From Siderastrea radians (Eukaryota; Cnidaria; Anthozoa; Scleractinia; Rhizangiidae), in the NCBI GenBank assembly GCA_964017195.1, contig OZ024896.1:7397442-7461441 (forward strand): 64,000 bases of DNA, in the 5' to 3' direction. How positions within the stretch are numbered: the first letter of the stretch is position 1; each line of letters opens with the position of its first letter. The notes beneath the pieces are model-generated. The model saw only the letters and a program-made list of their open reading frames with translations, had not been told where the DNA came from and did no database searches. Positions 24,922 to 36,900 of the stretch are shown in pieces. The position numbers and the translations under genes were made by a program.

Positions 24922-25358
24922 GTTGATGCTGTTCGAGGGTGAAGTTAACAAATGATTTTTGTAACTAATGATCTGCAGGGACTTGTTTTGATTCCGCGAA
25001 AGAAAAATGTTAATTCCAAGAAATCTGTCCGTGAGAAACCTGGATTCGACAAAAACATGCTTCCTTTGTGACCTTTACCGGCAACGTAACGTAATTTCAT
25101 TTGTTGGCATAAGTAACACCATGCAGTGGCATATTATCCAAGTTACTTCAGAAGTAATGCCCCACTTTAAAGAAATACTAGTATTTACCATCTTGCGCTT
25201 GAATCATTAAGCGAATCACTGATTCCGCGAGGGGGCCATCTTGGCTGTGACAAATTGTAATTTCCGTTCATAACATGGTAGCATGGAACCTAGGGCCTTC
25301 GCCCACCGTCATTTTGAACAGGGAGCGCGTAACACAATCCTTTGACCGGCTTTTCTTA

Positions 25359-25771
25359 GGGGCTGTTTACATGGAGGGAGGAAGATCCTAGCGCTAGAAA
25401 GACCCTAGAAGGCGGATCATCCTCGCGCCGTATGTTTTCTGTATTCAGTTTACATGCAAAAGGTTGTACTTGGCCCTAGCGCTAGGATCTTTCTAGCGCT
25501 AGGATCTTCCTAGCTGAGAGATAGGAATTTCCTAGCTCTAGGAAGATCCTAGCACCATGTAAACTAACTTCGCTCGGAAGATCCTAGTACTAGGGACAGA
25601 AAAACAAACATGGCGGCAGCCGGGCGTTCAGCTGCTTAAGGCCGACAGTTTTATTTGATTTTCAGCAACCAGCCCGACCAAAATTTCTGCATGTAAACCA
25701 AACGAAAAGTTGTTTCGCCTTCTAGGATCTTCCTAGTGCTAGGATCTTCCTCCCTCCATGTAAACAGCCCC
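25359..25771. mobile_element. TTA-flanked MITE (PIF/Harbinger-like)
   Basis: The left end GGGGCTGTTTACATGGAGGG and its exact complement at the right end are flanked by TTA on both sides (25356-25358 and 25772-25774). A 3-bp TTA duplication fits PIF/Harbinger. The interior repeats palindromic units such as GATCCTAGCGCTAG. It lies about 440 bases upstream of the DUF4470 start codon. Confidence 0.85.
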
Positions 25772-26394
25772 TTAGATTCTCGGGCAAAAATAAAGATACT
25801 CAAGTTAGAAATAATATAATATACATTTGTTAGTTGTGTCCTTGAGGCCTGGGAAATACTGATTTTGAAAAAATTATGTTTTAGATATTCTGACTCGTTT
25901 CACCAAGCCAGAGGCCGACTCCTGAATATCATAAAGAATCTCAGTGTGGCGACGAGACCAAGTAAAGAGAGTGTCTTTAACAACACGCTCCCACATAGCC
26001 CGGCTATAGCTACAGGTCACCGGCAGTCGCAAATTATCGGACCGAAAGCCCATTATGTAAACTACTGGGCATCAGTAGTTAATGCTACTCTCGCTAAAAT
26101 ATCAATAAAACTAAATTATTATTATTATTGCAGACATTGCTAGAAGTGGTGCTGGTAGAGGTAGTATCAATATGCCACTAGTCGCTAGCTAAACGGTAGA
26201 AGTTTTACGTTGAACAATTAAGGTATAAACTTCACACATGACAGTGACTCTTTATTGGTTCCTTCGCAGTCTTGTGATGCAATCGAATCAGAAGTGCAAA
26301 AAAAAAATTTCTTAGCGCGGGCAACGAGCTCAAAGCAACAGCGACGAACGACGGCTATTTTTTCACGAGCCCCACTATTTTCTCCTACAGTTTA

Positions 26395-26680
26395 TTTTAG
26401 TATAGTAAAGTATAGTATAGTATAGTATAGTATAGTATAGTATAGTATAGTATAGTATAGTTTAGTTTAGTGTAGTGGTGTGGCGTAGTATAGTATAGTT
26501 TAGTGTAGTGGCGTGGCATAGTGTAGTGTAGTGTAGTGTAGTGTAGTGTGGCGTGGCGTAGCGTGGTGTATTATGTTATGATGGTATGACATGGCATGTA
26601 ATGGCACGGCATGACATGGCATGTAATGGCACGGTATGACATGGCATGGAGTAGCATGGTATGGTACGTATGGTACTGCG
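26395..26680. repeat. TATAG/TGTAG/ATGGC pentanucleotide-derived array
   Basis: Pure TATAG units shade into TGTAG, TGGCG and ATGGCATG variants over about 280 bases. It is intergenic. Confidence 0.9.
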
Positions 26681-26749
26681 GACAGGCGAGGGCTTATTGA
26701 GTGAACACCAATATAAAAGCCAAATATTAACTAAACTCGTGCCCTAACC

Positions 26750-26945
26750 CCCCCCCCCCCCACCTCAACTGATAAATTATAAAATTTTGGATTTATCAAC
26801 TGAGTTGATAAGGTAAATTGGCCACCGTAAAGAGATTGAAAGCTGACGTTTCGAGCATTAGCCCTTCGTGAGAGCGATTTTTGTGTTTCACGTCCCCACC
26901 GACGCAACACCACACTTTCTTTAGAAATTAACCCCCTTGTTTGTT
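26750..26945. repeat. Dispersed repeat shared with transposons A and B
   Basis: The block containing GACGTTTCGAGCATTAGCC and CAACTGAGTTGATAAGG matches 51905-52070 (transposon A) and, inverted, 60245-60385 (transposon B). It is repeat-derived, not a gene. Confidence 0.7.
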
Positions 26946-27529
26946 TGATAGACTATAACTATTTGCAGCCCACACAAGCATTTGAATTTGGCCGACTTTC
27001 ACGTGGGAAAATGTGAATGATGAAGATGACTCTTTTTATTGGAATAGTACATCTTAGGATTTCGCTATTCTCGTCTCAAGGGTGGCTTTTCCTTTTAAGC
27101 CTGCAGGACCAAACATGAGGTGCCCAGGCTCCAACGGCCTAGAGGGACAGGTGGCTGGGCATATAAGTTTCCTGTAATGTCCTTGATGGTATAAGCAGAC
27201 TATATGTTTGGTAACCCTGAAATGGATAACATTTTAAGGCTTTGGGTACGCTAATGGCATGTGATCAGACTCAAACTTCGATCTACATTAAACTATTTCA
27301 GGACTTAGTTCTGGACGGGAGGTGTTAATGCAACACCAATAGTAAAATGTGTATTTTACATTTAATTTTACCTGAACAAAAAAAAAATTGTTATGGTACA
27401 GCGAGTAAGTAGTAAATAATTTTAAGTTTGGATTTTAAATATGGAACAGGATTTTCTTTTTGTAGTCACGTAAGAATAATGCAAAAAAAAAAATCAATGG
27501 CTGGAATGCCTTTCCATGTTCAGCAGCAT

Positions 27530-27960
27530 CCCAAGGATTTCCCGCCATAACGTGCAGTGTTTGTAAGAGCATTCAGTTCTTTCCAGCCATAATACTGAGT
27601 CCACCCCACAGCTTATTGTTTCCCGCCATGTGCCGCTAGTCATCAAGTACCACATCTCACAACAACACCTTCCATTTATTTCCTTCTGTCAGAAGTCTGT
27701 ATCAGCTTCTTCTTGACTTCTGCCAAAATAATGCGCTCCTCTCTTCCAACTGTTTCCTGCCGTAGTGTCCGGTACAGCTTTTTTCCCCCACCATTGTGTC
27801 TGCCAGTGTTTCCACTGATTTCCCACCATGTGCTGCGCCTCTCAGAGCTTCTAGTCGTTTCCCGCCATGTTCTGCGTACGTCAGAACTTTTTCCCGCCAT
27901 CGTTTTCCTAGTCCGTCACGGCTTTCAGTTGTCTCCCGCCATAAAACACCGCTGTACAGC
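27530..27960. repeat. Degenerate TTTCCCGCCAT repeat cluster
   Basis: At least six CCCGCCAT motifs plus CCAGCCAT variants, spaced about 30-90 bases apart, lie just beyond the dystrophin stop and poly(A) candidate. It is a degenerate minisatellite. GCCAT is also the core of YY1 sites. Confidence 0.55.
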
Positions 27961-27971
27961 ATTCCAGCCCA

Positions 27972-27977
27972 TTTATT
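27972..27977 (-). promoter_or_regulatory. Candidate poly(A) signal of dystrophin
   Basis: AATAAA on the minus strand, about 78 bases past the TGA at 28055-28057. Confidence 0.55.
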
Positions 27978-28054
27978 GAGAGATAAGTATCGAGACAGAT
28001 AAGTTAATAAGAAAACCAGGCTCTATTTCGTTACACCGTCTCGTGACATTCCAG

Positions 28055-30903
28055 TCAAAGGGGACCGTACTCGTATCCTTCAGGACTGCAATAAAAAAAG
28101 AAAAACAAACAACTTAATTAACTAGAAACTCTGATGATGATCCCGATGTTCGAAAGCTTTCAGTATTTTAAATACCATCTTAACCTAAATTTTGAACTAA
28201 ATTAGATACGTGACCAGAACAAGACATCTCAAAGTAAGCCGATTTCGCAAAATCCTCAAAATAAGTAGCGTTCACATTTGGCTTGGATCCCGCAGTAACC
28301 TCCGGTCGTCAGGGAAATAACTTTGCGACAGGAAGGACGTTATTGGCAAACAACGTTCGGTGAGCCTCGGTCCATCAACAACGGAAAGTGTCGGTTGATT
28401 ATCCTTCAGCTTTTCAGGCGAGCATTTGGAAAACGAAGACTAAATCGGAATATTTGTAACAAAAAATAGAGAAAGAGAACTGTCAAGATAACACATCAAA
28501 CGGTATTTTCTCTCCTTGCTGAAGGCATTAATAACAAACGGACAACAACAGATTGAAGCAATCGTAAACAAAACACAACCATTCTTAAAAAAATTGTGAT
28601 CGATTTGGAATGAATGATAGATGTTCTTGTGAAGTTTAGTAATAAGAACATGGATCAACATACCTGTGATTGGATAATCTGCTGTTCACTTCGGGTTCCG
28701 CTTTTGGCCAGACGCCGTAAACTGAACTATCCTACGGGAAAAAATAAAATTATTTATGATTGTCCATATTTGTACAGGAACATCTGCTTTAGCAGTATTG
28801 CTTCATCGTCCCGAAAAACTTAGCAAAAGACAAATTAATAAAGATAAAACAACTAATAGTCCTAACAGAAGATATAACAGTACATGAAAAAAAAAACTAT
28901 AAACAAAGACACACGAGAACTGTATACATATAGCTAGGATGGAAAATAGTTCTTGAAGTGGCGTTTCACCTGGACCGTGCTTGGAGGAAGAGCATTGAAG
29001 GTGCACGCGCCACTGAACCTAAAGCCGCACTGGTACTTAGTTGGTTTAGCTAGGGGCAAACGCAGCAGGTCACGCCTGGTGTTAAAGGCGAGGATTTGAC
29101 GCGCGTATTTAAATTCTGACAATAATAAGCAGGAGGAATGTCGTGTAGAGACTTGATACAAGGACGGAATAGGCCATTTCCGAAAAGCCTCCCTATCAAA
29201 CCGAGGCTAGGTATACACCCTTTCATATGAAAATGGGTTTTCACTCTCCGGCAAATAAAACCAATTTTCATAGGAAAGGATGTGCACCTAGCCTCACTTT
29301 AATAGGGGGCTCAAGACAATTCAGAAATGGCTTATTAAAAGAAATTGTCGCTTATGTTTATAGGGGTAGAGAGGGATAGCGGAAGGAGGAAGTGAGATAA
29401 ACTCCTAAAAAACAAAACAAATAACTAAAGGCAGCTAGCGTAAAGAACGAAGAACGTTCATGTTCAGAACGAAAACCAAACTTAACTTACCTGACCATAA
29501 TCGGGCTGCACGTGATCTCTTTTAGATACGGTCGCGGGATTTAGGCCCCCTTTCCTTGCAACTGCTGAAAAACAAACGATGACAATAGAAACAAAAACAA
29601 ATAAACTCACATTCGAAACTGTTTTGGTATTCCTAGCTTCTTTGTAATACTTTACCTTTAAGCCCTGATATGACAATGCAAATTTTCCTTACTGTTCTTC
29701 ATACATTTCTTATGGAATTAGTAAGGAGAATTTGTCTAAATATCACGACATCTTCTCATTAGTAATCACTTCCTTTTTTCTCATCACTTGAATGTTTGAA
29801 TTGAAGTGACGATGTAAAGAGAAATATTATTTTCGTCACTGTTTGGGCTTAACGGGTTAGTAATACTGCAAAACAAGAAGGCAGAGGGTTTAACCATCTC
29901 TGATCCTCCCACTAAAGACGTCTTTAAACAGAGCAATGTATGCGAAAAACGATCCAGTCGATAGAAGGAGATGCCGTTTGTTATTTTTCTCGCGTGTCCA
30001 GCAGTGGCCAAATAATCCTGCTTAAGGCCTTTAGTTAGTGGGGAGCGGCGCCAACAAAACAAAAACGACGAGGAAAAGGATGAGAGGCTGGAAAGGGGAG
30101 ACGGTAGAGACACCTCCATTCTCCCCTCACCACATAGTCGAAAAACAGTGTCCTCTTCCCCAGTCTACACTCGGCTCGCTTCGCTCGCTGATATATTTTC
30201 ACACTTTTTCCCCACTACAGAGCCTGTTCACTGGCTACTCCACACTCCTCTGTTGTTCCCTCTGCGCACGTGAAAAATCGCAGCTTTACGCCAGGGAAGG
30301 ATGAAATAGAAGGCCTCTGACAGTTTACTACAGTCCAAACTCTCGCTGAAACTCTCGTGACCTCCTTGCAACTCTCGTGCACTCTCAGAGTCTGGGGCAA
30401 ATTGCATAAAACTTAACGTCCGGCATAACTTCTAACATCAGACTTTCACTCCAGTCAAAGTCACTATTTTAACCTCTGACGTTAGCAGTAACGTCCAGCG
30501 TTAGGTTTTCAGCAACTCACCACTGATTTAGTAAACTCTCTCGCTCTCGTGCTCCTAAGGTAAGTTGCATAAAACCTAACGCCAGACGTAACTGCTAGCG
30601 TCAGACGTTAAAATAGTGACTTTGACTGGAGTGAATGTCTGAAGTTAAAAGTTACTCCGGACGCTGAGTTTTATGCAACTCGCTCCAGGAAGCTCTCACG
30701 CCTTCTCGACGACTTTCAAGTTATAAATCGCATGCAATCTCCTACGCTGTCGTGCGCTGTCAAAGAAAATGCCTATGCTTTACGTTACTAAGAGGTTGTT
30801 GTCTTACCGGTATGTCTGGATACTGTGTTCACCATTGACTGCATGGCTTCACCAATAAGACTAGCGGACAGGAAAAGGTCGTTATGCAGGTCCACCTGCA
30901 TGT
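28055..30903 (-). CDS. DMD: Dystrophin terminal exons and stop
   Basis: Exon 30903-30808 reads DLHNDLFLSASLIGEAMQSM, then VNTVSRHT, a helical segment. Then 29564-29491 (ARKGGLNPATVSKRDHVQPD), 28731-28664 (SSVYGVWPKAEPEVNSRLSN) and 28085-28055 (SPEGYEYGPL, stop). All phases join. Confidence 0.75.
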
Positions 30904-33900
30904 CTGAACAAAACAAATGAATAAAATGTTATCAATTTGCAGTGCTGCTGAAGGAAACTTGAGACTTGTCTCAATGTTCTAGCGTTTGAGTCTGTGGATG
31001 AAAACCTAAAGTGTGACCATTCAAATGAACGCTATTGAGCAGTACTTTCCTGTGGTGCTGTTTATTATGCTGTACAAGGTGGTTCTGCCTTTTGAGTCTG
31101 TGGATGGAATCCTAAAGTGTGACTATTCAAATGAAAGCTGTTGAGCAGTACTTTCCTGTGGTGCTGTTTATTATGTTGTACAAAATGGTTCTAAATTTTG
31201 AGTCTGTAGATGGTCGAAATCCATACGCGTGACCATTCAAAAGAAAGCTACTCAGTTGAACTGTGGTGCTACCTGTTTGTTTGTTTGTTTGTTTTTTAAT
31301 TTTCCTAAAGAGGAAAATTCCAAGTTGATGTTCTTTAATAGGAGGTACACTATACATATCTCAAATACCAGAATGGACGTCCAAGGGGAAGGCAGCAGTC
31401 ACTCTCTCCACAATATTGCTCATCTCCATCCCTTCGTACGAAGTGTCTGGTCGGTCCAACAGTCCTAACTCAGCAGCTGTCTTGGGAGCGTAAGGTCCAG
31501 CCAAAGATGTCGCGCTTGTATTTGGCGACGACCCCCGGAATTCACCACTTTGTGGCTGTGGGTACGCATCTTTCCAAGGCGGGGACATGCCGGGTGACAA
31601 AGAGTACTGTGGGGGGTGGGCTTGCACTGATGGACTACGCATTAAGAAGGTATTTGGGGGAGCAGGGGAGTGGGTGGGAGGGTAGATCGGTGATATGCCC
31701 GGTACGGATGCCGGGTTATAAATCCCACGGGTATCATTGATTCCTGAGGTGCTGTTGATTGGCCGGGGTGCCGTACTAGTAGCCTCAGCGACTGATGTAG
31801 GACTGGCGAAGGGTTTAGAAGAAGGCTGGGCCACTGACTTCATTACTGGAGGAAGCTGTGAAAGATCACCCTGGAATGAAATAAAAAACACCAAGTACTA
31901 CACTGTAAACTAGCAGCCCTCAACTACTACTACCATTAGTACAATAGTATTTTATCTACACAGCGGTTTACAATTGTCTGTCGTAAAACCGAAGTGATTA
32001 CTCTGGCAAATCATAACAGACGCAAGAAAACACAATGAAACAATACGAACTCGCAGTCAAAACACTCAACTGGCGACAAGCGCGGAGGAAATGCGTGGGA
32101 ACAAGTCGTGATTAGTTTTGATTGGTTGAAATAGTGGCGCGACCTTTTTAAACCAATCGCAAAGCACAAAGCGTAGTAAGGCAAAACAAAAACAAACACG
32201 GATTACTTTCGACACTCAGTTAAAAACCACTCGAACAGTAAGGAACTACAGCACCAACAACTACAGCCTAGAATCTTGGGTTCCCCCTCCCCACCCCCTC
32301 AGGAAGTTGTTCGGTTTCCCAAACGATTGCTGGTACATGTGGGTAGGGAGAAGCAATCTTGTTTAAACTACTCGACCAAGACGCACATAGAAACGAATAT
32401 TACAAATATTCGAATATTAGAATGTCATTTCGGTGAATATCGAACCACTTGTTTGTTTTGAGAAGCTTTAAAATTTGGACCGCACACAGTCATATTGCCT
32501 GTATACAGTCACTCGCTCCTCTCTCCTGCGATTTCACGGCTCAAGGCTGTACACAGACTAACGGCCATACAAAAAATGCTATATACATGCTGCAACTTTG
32601 GATGCACTGGTAAAGCAGCTTTTCGTCATTTCCTTTTGACAGTACTAAAGAGTTCCTCATCACACAGAAGCTTTACGCATATCAGTAAAAAATTAATAAT
32701 GTTATATTTCCGAATTGTTTTGTTTTCCTTAGGGCTTTAAACATACTTAGCGAAACAGAAAAGCTGTAACTATGCATAACATTTGTTGATAAACTTACTC
32801 AACACTTTCTTGAGTCTCCACGCAGTTTGACGAACGAACACTTTTTAATCTTACTAAATTCTTGTGGAGTGGTTTTATATACAATTAATTTGCCTTACAG
32901 CCAAAAATAAAGAATATTTCAGAAATTCAGTGCGAAGAACCGTTTGAGTGTGAAATTAGTTGTTGTGAAATTGCTTGTGGTGAAAACCACAACGCTGGTA
33001 ATAAGCTGGCGATTGTCATCGCATTATTAGAATTTCTCTTTCCAGGGATTATCCCTGAATTTCTCTTAAACAATCAACAATAAGTGAATGGAATAAGAAG
33101 CACTGCTGCTAAAAATAGCTAAATTCTAATTTACGAGGTCGGACGATACGAGAAAAAGAGTCGCTGAGTCTTCCTTCCTGCCCGTAGTTGACCAAAAACT
33201 TTAAAACAAGTATTCTCGTCGACACTCGTTTTTGAGTTGTCCCATACATGCTTCTCCAAACTCTGATGAACTCCGTGAGAACGATTTGCAGGCAAATAAA
33301 TGGAAATTTGAAAACGTTATTTCTCTCTCGAACACACCTTCGCCCCTTGAATTTTTCCAAGAAAAATCTTGAGTACAAGATTTCTTGAGTACAATTTCCT
33401 CTGATTCCAAAATTTACGGAAATTATCAGACATAGGATTTCGCTTTTTCTTTTTTCCCTTATTCCAAACACAGTGTTTTGTGTCATGTTTGTCTCATTTC
33501 CAAAATGGCGGATTTTACCGCGACAAAGGTCTTTTAAAACGATCTACGAACACGGAATGTGAAAAACGTATCACAGGCTTGGAAAATAAACAAAGGCAAA
33601 GTGTCTTCGGCTTTAGCAATCAGAGAGAGGAAAAGGACGGGCAAATTTCCATTTTCTGGGTTGGATGAGAATGCCAACAAGTTTCACGTCAACGATGGTA
33701 CGTTATATGTTTCAAGCTCATACCCAGATCTTCTCTCTCCCGAACAGCGAGAAGATCTGGATACAAGATTATAGTTTTGGAAAGAGGGCGTTGCCTTCGC
33801 GTGGTTTTAACAGTGCTTTAGAAAAGCTTATTAATCACTGAGTTATAACGAACGACTTTGTAAATGGTGTTTACCAGCGATTTAAAGTTGAGGCAAGCAA

Positions 33901-36900
33901 AGGCTAAGTCTGGGCTAATTAGTATTTGGAACAAAAAAAATGCGTTTTATAATTCGGTTTGCTCTTTTTAACGAACTTAACGATTTTAGTAAAAGAAAGA
34001 TTAAGCGACGATTTAATATTTGAGGTTAACTGGAGCCTTTAACATTTGGTTTAGGGAACGTTTTAAATTCGCTTAAGTTGTTACTCGAAGACCATACATC
34101 CTCAAGGTTTACTTAGTACCTACACAGTATCCCATCTTCTGAGAACCGTATGAAAAGGAAGTTTTGAATGCAATTTCAACGAAGCAAACACGCTCCCAAC
34201 TGGAAGCATACACGTGGCAGAAATTAAGTAAAAGAAATGGAGCAGCTTGATAACATCACACTGAAGTTACAAAAGCAAAAGAAAGAAAACGAAAGTTAAA
34301 TATGTAGTACCGTTTGTACTTTGCCTTCAGCCTCTAAATGTATCTTTGTCATACGTTCATGCGCAAACTTTGCCGTTCGTCCTAAGACAGACAAATGAAA
34401 CCACACCAAGTATTTTAATGTGAGTTAAGCTTTTAATGAAAAAAATCCTTACAAATGAAGATGGAAACAAGACCCTGCTTTTATTTTTAACATTTACTTA
34501 AGCAATTTTACAGTCTTACAGTTTCATTATTATAATGCCACTTATCAATTCAGTCGAGAAACCGTAATTTTACCTAACAAAAATGGAAAAACGGCCGTCA
34601 AACAACTAAAGACATATCAATCTATAAACATGAGAAATAGAAGGTCGTGATTTCTCCCAGAGGTAATGCAAATCTTGAAACAGTTTTTGTGAAAATTTAA
34701 GGCAGGCTGTCATAAACTGCGACTTTTCGTAATTGAATTGATTCGTTTATTCCTATATTCGTCCCTATATACACAATTTCGTCTCGTGACTTCGTATATC
34801 TCGATCTCGCACGTCTCGCTTCGAAAAATGGACAGATCAAAGTCTATTGTACATACCACTTATCACAAGGTTCACGTGTCAATCACTTATAACTGTACAA
34901 ACAAAACAAGTACATGTATCTCGTTACACAGATTGCGAAACTGTTCACCATGGGGTGTTTACGACGAATTTAACACAGGCTAATTTTAATTTTAGCTCGC
35001 TATTTTCGAAAAGAATGTCTGAAGATTACTTAAAGAAAGTTTTAAATTGAATTAGCCAGTTTTATGTTGCTTAGTTTAGTTTTACGTTAGCCAGTTTTAC
35101 ATTGGTTAGTTTAGGATTTATTCTAATATATCACATCACATCTCAGTGGATTTTTATTAAGTTCATTTTATTGAAGTTTATGTCAATATCGTACGTTCAA
35201 ATTCATTTTTTATTCGCTAAAAAAAGAAACTACAGTAGTTTAAAAGTGCCTGTTACTAGTGACTGTTCTATCCTGAGAATTAAATATGTTGTGCTATGTT
35301 ATCTGGATGCGATGAATGTTAACGGACTGTCATCATTATAATAGGGCAATTGGAAGTTTCTATAATTAACAATTATTCACCGGAGTGGAGGTGAATAGCA
35401 CTCTACCACTCTTCACCAAACCTGTGGATAGCCAGCACCGAATAGTTACTTTTTTTCTGAGAAACGAAGGAAAACCCGTGCGCGAAATCCAGAAAAATGC
35501 TGGGAGATCGACAGCAGATACTGTCTCGAGTTTGAGTAGCTTATCAGAGAGCGCAAAAAACACTATCCACTGGTTTGGTATATGCCAAAACAAGTTGTCG
35601 AAACTAACAAGAAAGCAACAGTGTTTAACCGCTGACCGTCTTTCACCGCGAAGGCATTTAGTTCAAAAGTACCAAAACTCAAAATCGCAAAATCCCACAA
35701 AAAGCCATTCCCTTCGACCCTTCCTGGTTGGCCCGGTCCTTAACAAAACAGCTTACACCCAGTACTGAGAGCGCCGTAGCTCAATCTGTGTCTGTACCTG
35801 CTGAAGTAGGGTCCTTAAACGATGGAGCTGAACTTGCAGCTGGTAATTATGCTCCTCAAGGACCTCCTCGCGTGCCTCCAGACGTTCCCTCTGGTGCCGT
35901 AAGTAGGCCTCTTTGGCGGGGTCCTCTACAGGGACGATGCTTTGCTCCTTTTGATTCTGGCGCTGTAAGTGTTGAATGCTGTTGATTTCGCTCTGTAGTG
36001 CTCTGCGTAATTAAGCAACAATTAAAGCAGAAGTGGTTTTAGAGCTGTTTTTCCATCTAATGTGAAACTGCATACTTGGCCATTTTTCTTCCCAATTTGC
36101 ACAAACATCTATTCATGTTCAGTTAGTTTCTCAGCACGTCAGGAGTCTCCAAGAGACTCCCTGTTAATCTCAGTGGTCAGAAAATCCAAACGGTGTGCGG
36201 AAAATCCTGTCTGTCAGGGACTTATATACCAGTCAAATTGAAGCTTCAACATTTCCCCGGGCAACCCCCCGGGCATTTGAACTTTTGAAGATTGGCTTGT
36301 TCAAATTCCCTCCCCTCGGGGCAAAAAGGCTGCTCAAATGCCCCACCGATTAGTACTGAAATACCTCTCCTCAAAGACAAATTTCGTCTTCAATCAAACA
36401 CTGTTCAAGCTCTTCAGAGTGAGATATGCCGTAATAAACTTCAAACTTCTTTTTAAGACCCATTTGAGAGAGTTATTCACTAACAAAGGCGAAATTCTAT
36501 CTTGAAAATCCGTCAAACCGTGCAAAGACCGAAAAAACTCACCGGCGTATTACGCTAGAACAAGCGTTATATCTGATTCAAATTCCCCACCCTTCCAAGG
36601 CAACATTCAAATTGCCCCCTACCCGGGCAAGAATCACAGTCAAATACCCGGGGTATGCCAGGGTATGCCCAGCGGGGGGATGTTGAAGCTTCGATTTGAA
36701 CGGTATATTCGATAGATTTTTCTTGAGTTTCCTCGATAATCACAAACAGAATACACAGTTTTCTTAAAACTACCAATAGGTCAAAATGAACGGTTCATAC
36801 AAGAAGTGAACGTCAGCTTTTAACATATCCGTTCTCTGGCTAATGACCGGCAATAAATGCGTCACTACTGTGAACGTTGCTGTGGATTATGGACCCGACA

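Noticed and set aside
26731..26913. Minus-strand ORF containing SLYGGQFTLSTQLI
   Set aside because: The same segment appears in transposons A and B, so it is a dispersed repeat.
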